Part shown: one piece after another, positions 25,191 to 27,560 of the stretch
How positions within the stretch are numbered: position 1 is the first letter of the stretch
Layout: the number at the start of each line of letters is the position of its first letter
Source: UBA5734 sp964528645
GTDB lineage: Bacteria > Bacillota > Clostridia > Saccharofermentanales > UBA5734
Direction of reading: 5' to 3'
DNA length: 27,560 bases
Assembly (NCBI GenBank): GCA_964528645.1
Contig: CAZGSR010000037.1
Location: 1 to 27,560, forward strand
Notes under the pieces: generated by a model
Seen by the model: only the letters and a program-made list of their open reading frames with translations
Databases searched by the model: none
Told to the model about the DNA's origin: nothing
Program-made: the position numbers and the translations under genes

Positions 25191-26458
25191 GTGGCATCAC
25201 CCTTTTTTCTGTTCGGAAACAGACTCGCTTTTCTCTTTGACGATTGATTCTTCATGACAGTCTTCTTGGTTTTATTGCCTTTGATTGCGGCTTGACTCAC
25301 ACCTGCCAGATCTGTCGCGGGTTGAATGATTTCTTTTTTGGCAGAGCGGTCAATCAAGTACTGCGACATCTGGGCAAAGACTTGGGCGACGGCTGTGCGC
25401 GGAAATCCTATAACCAATGGGACGCCGCGTTCCTGGCTGAGCTGGGTCGTCTTAACATCCTCGGGCAGGACGTAGGCAACCGGCAGGCTCAAGATGCGGT
25501 CAAAGTCCTTAATATTGACGATACTGGTATGGTCGGCGTTAACCAACAGATGGAGTTTATCCTGCTGTTGCAAGGTCGTCATGACGTTGAGCAAGATCTT
25601 GGTCGACCGGAGGCTGGAAATATCTCGGTGGGCCACCAGGTAGATGTCATCCGAATTTTCCAACGCTGTCAGGGTGGTATCTGCCATGTCATTGTTCAAA
25701 TCAACGATGATGAAATCGTAGTAGGGACGCATCGTCGTCAGAAGCATTTCAACATGCCGGGCCGTGATGTACTCGGAAAATTCCGGGCTGGCTGGTGCAC
25801 AAAGAATATGCAGACCACTAGAATGCTGCATGGAATAACTCTTGATGTCCTCGATCGTGAAGCTGCTTTTTTCCTGGGCAAGCTCGGCGATAGTGTCCTT
25901 GGCATTGATGTTGAGCAACAGCGACGCATCGCCAAAATTAAGGTTGAGATCAACAAGGGCCGTGCGACGACCAGCAACTGCCAGCGAGGTCGCAAGATTG
26001 ACAGCAATTGTGGTGCGGCCAGCTCCGCCGCGGCCGCTGTATACGGCAATCACGCGCGGCTCCCCACCGGCTTCGATGGCCCGGCCCTGTTCAAACAGCG
26101 CGACCTGGACAATCTGATCGATCATCGTGCTCAGGTTGTCCTCACTGATCACTTGGCGAACCCCTGACTGCATCGCGCTTTTGACCAGTTCGAGGTCTAG
26201 CTCTGGTACAAGCAGCGCAATGGCACAGCCCGGAAAGCCCTGATAGATCCGCTGCGCCAGTTCCAGAATTCCGGCATCGCCCTGCTCCTGGACAAGGAGC
26301 ACAACATGCGGCGCGTACCCTTTGATTTTTGACAGGATGTCCGCATCCACCGGAGCGAAACCGACCAGCGCGAGGTCTTCGGCCAGCGACAATCTCTGGC
26401 GGATCATTAGCCTTTTTTCCTCGTTTTGGACAACCGCGAGGACTTTGAATTTTGCCAT
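25187..26458 (-). CDS. cpaE: CpaE/TadZ-like pilus localisation ATPase with arginine-substituted P-loop
   Basis: A 423-residue protein with an N-terminal receiver-like domain (residues 1-125) and a MinD/ParA-type ATPase domain (135-365), followed by a basic tail (TKKTVMKNQSSKRK). TadZ/CpaE places the pilus at the cell pole. The deviant Walker A reads SGRGGAGRTT at 141-150 where SxKGGVGKTT is expected: both the signature lysine (143) and the P-loop lysine (148) are arginine. The Walker A' region (ALVDLNLNFGDASLLL) and DFIIVDLNNDM are intact. The codons (CGC in both places) leave no doubt about the residues. ATP hydrolysis is probably weak or absent. Overlaps tadA by four bases. Confidence 0.92.
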   Translation of the reverse strand: MAKFKVLAVVQNEEKRLMIRQRLSLAEDLALVGFAPVDADILSKIKGYAPHVVLLVQEQGDAGILELAQRIYQGFPGCAIALLVPELDLELVKSAMQSGVRQVISEDNLSTMIDQIVQVALFEQGRAIEAGGEPRVIAVYSGRGGAGRTTIAVNLATSLAVAGRRTALVDLNLNFGDASLLLNINAKDTIAELAQEKSSFTIEDIKSYSMQHSSGLHILCAPASPEFSEYITARHVEMLLTTMRPYYDFIIVDLNNDMADTTLTALENSDDIYLVAHRDISSLRSTKILLNVMTTLQQQDKLHLLVNADHTSIVNIKDFDRILSLPVAYVLPEDVKTTQLSQERGVPLVIGFPRTAVAQVFAQMSQYLIDRSAKKEIIQPATDLAGVSQAAIKGNKTKKTVMKNQSSKRKASLFPNRKKGDAT

Positions 26459-26490
26459 GAGGGGGCCTACCTTTCTCCGGGCGGTTATAA

Positions 26491-27075
26491 TTAGGCTGCG
26501 GATTCGGCTTCAGTTTCCTGAGGTGCCGCAGTCCGGTCGGTATCCGGGAAGATCGTCGGATACCAGGTTTCACCAGTGATCTGGTCATCAAGCACGGGGC
26601 GCAAGACCAATCGAACCCCACTGCGGTCGGCATAGTTGACCTGAATGGCTTGTTCAGGTGTGACCGCCAAGGTTACAGAAGCATATTCAGCTTCACCAGC
26701 ATTTTCTGTACTGGCAATGGTTTTCTTGCCAACCGACAGCACCTGTACATTCTCAACGATGAAAAAGGAGACGGGATTTTCCTTTTCGAATTCGGCATTG
26801 AGCATGGTGACGACGAGATCCACATAGTCGCCTTTGCTGATATTCCCAGCGACACCGGTAATCTCATTGACAGACAGTGTGATGGCACGATATCCGGGCT
26901 CGAGGACATAAGACAGCCTTCCTTTGCCTGATTCGCCGCGCATTTCGATGCGGGTCGACAATATCTGCTCGTTCATTTCGACGGGCATTTGTGAAATCGC
27001 ACCTACAACTTCATCCAATCTGCGCGCAGCTAACTGGTTGATCGCCTCGACCGGCCAGTCGGCCAGTGCCACCAT
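26491..27075 (-). CDS. cpaB: CpaB/RcpC pilus assembly protein, 5' truncated
   Basis: From ATG 27075 the frame gives 194 residues with the CpaB/RcpC domain: GYRAITLSVNEITGVAGNIS, KGDYVDLVVTM, FIVENVQVLSVGKK and VTPEQAIQVNYA. But family similarity continues upstream in frame to about 27190, as YYFADSIKKEALEQAAVAEG and NVVIATRFIPPNTEIT (the SAF domain entry). No ATG, GTG or TTG occurs in that stretch and a TGA closes the frame at 27216-27214. The usual N-terminal membrane helix is missing, and no ribosome binding site precedes ATG 27075. The pilin gene ends right at the truncation. Full-length CpaB is usually 230-290 residues. Confidence 0.82.
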   Translation of the reverse strand: MVALADWPVEAINQLAARRLDEVVGAISQMPVEMNEQILSTRIEMRGESGKGRLSYVLEPGYRAITLSVNEITGVAGNISKGDYVDLVVTMLNAEFEKENPVSFFIVENVQVLSVGKKTIASTENAGEAEYASVTLAVTPEQAIQVNYADRSGVRLVLRPVLDDQITGETWYPTIFPDTDRTAAPQETEAESAA

Positions 27076-27193
27076 GTCCGGGGTGATTTCGGTATTGGGT
27101 GGTATGAACCGAGTGGCAATGACTACATTGCCCTCGGCGACAGCAGCCTGCTCCAGAGCTTCCTTTTTTATGGAATCCGCAAAGTAGTATAGC

Positions 27194-27373
27194 TTATGAT
27201 GAAGCTGTTGTAGTCAGAGAATCTTCTGCAGCTGAAAACATGTCTCTAATTTTCGGACCAAGTGTAACCAATGCCACTACAACCACGATTGCAATCAAAC
27301 CGATCAGCAATCCATATTCGACCATGCCCTGGCCGTCTTCATCCGCGATCATGTTTTTAAACCATTTGTTCAT
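27194..27373 (-). CDS. flp: Flp family type IVb pilin
   Basis: A 59-residue pilin. The start MNKWFKNMIADEDGQ is followed by GMVEYGLLIGLIAIVVVVAL, with the conserved glutamate and tyrosine of Flp pilins after the expected cleavage glycine (G16 in DGQGMVEYG, or G14), then one hydrophobic helix and a short hydrophilic tail ending TTTASS. Processed by prepilin peptidase and assembled into the Flp pilus by the Tad proteins encoded downstream. GGAGG lies ten bases upstream of ATG 27373. Too short for many gene callers. Confidence 0.93.
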   Translation of the reverse strand: MNKWFKNMIADEDGQGMVEYGLLIGLIAIVVVVALVTLGPKIRDMFSAAEDSLTTTASS

Positions 27374-27403
27374 CCCTGAAATACCTCCCTATCGTATTAT
27401 TGA

Positions 27404-27544
27404 TCAAAAAAAAGTGATTGGGAAAAGTATCGACACCACCATACCGATTGAGAGATAGGGTCCCATCGCTACTTTTGTCTTCAGGCTACCACGCTTTTTT
27501 TCATTATTATAAACATTCCTTTCGCTTCGCTCAGGCACAAAAAG
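27404..27544 (-). CDS. C-terminal end of a probable prepilin peptidase (partial, frame interrupted)
   Basis: About 46 residues are readable: FVPERSERNVYNNEKKRG, then KVAMGPYLSIGMVVSILFP and ITFF before the stop. The MGPYLSIG segment near the C-terminus matches the GPFLALG motif that ends A24 prepilin peptidases (TadV/CpaA), and the position just upstream of the pilin fits. The frame is closed by TGA at 27547-27545, while the adjacent frame (RSILMTF) reads like a membrane helix. One extra T in the TTTTT run at this point would explain the break. Only the window edge can settle it. Confidence 0.5.
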   Translation of the reverse strand, partial: LFVPERSERNVYNNEKKRGSLKTKVAMGPYLSIGMVVSILFPITFF

Positions 27545-27560
27545 TCATTAAAATGCTGCG

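Noticed and set aside
25244..26167. 307-codon plus-strand open frame
   Set aside because: Antisense of the CpaE gene; no start signals or domain.

Overview
The window looks like chromosomal DNA of an anaerobic low-to-mid GC Gram-positive bacterium (Firmicutes, probably a Clostridia lineage). This rests on strong GGAGG-type ribosome binding sites, Gram-positive style lipoproteins, a BmpA/NupOPQ nucleoside ABC importer like that of Bacillus, a LytTR regulator paired with a LiaF-like membrane protein, a DUF434 protein and a Tad/Flp pilus locus ending in a DivIVA-like coiled-coil gene. No rRNA, tRNA, CRISPR array or intact mobile element was seen.

Layout, left to right. (1) 1-4589, minus: an ABC-2 type exporter (ATPase plus two permeases) followed by an AlbA_2/ATP-binding regulator gene that runs off the left edge and has no usable start codon. 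(2) 4724-5904, plus: an SdpI-like membrane protein and a nitroreductase, convergent with a HAD hydrolase (to 6590), then a small repeat-rich lipoprotein (to 7127). (3) 7128-8137: a gene-poor stretch with a promoter, three 10-bp tandem repeats and the decayed remnant of a second AlbA_2 regulator. (4) 8153-10104, plus: agmatine deiminase and N-carbamoylputrescine amidase, a complete agmatine-to-putrescine route. (5) 10091-18256, minus: a tightly packed run of nucleoside-binding lipoprotein, ABC ATPase, two permeases, PiT phosphate transporter, an orphan 125-aa protein, a DUF3360 permease and PurE. This reads as a purine/phosphate acquisition block. (6) 18396-19136, minus: a DUF434 protein. (7) 19307-20936, plus: LytTR regulator, LiaF-like protein and an unrecognised 117-aa protein. 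(8) 20939-27560, minus: a Tad/Flp pilus operon in the order prepilin peptidase (partial), Flp pilin, CpaB, CpaE/TadZ, CpaF/TadA, TadB, TadC, DUF192, DivIVA-like coiled-coil protein.

The most striking feature is the state of the Tad locus. TadB keeps both ends but lacks its T2SSF domain. CpaB has lost its start and membrane anchor at the pilin junction. CpaE has arginine in place of both P-loop lysines. The terminal coiled-coil gene is split into two frames exactly at an A AAA AAC slippery heptamer that would restore the protein by -1 frameshifting. The prepilin peptidase frame is also interrupted near the right edge. Either this is a decaying or divergent pilus system or the assembly has several errors; raw-read checks would decide.
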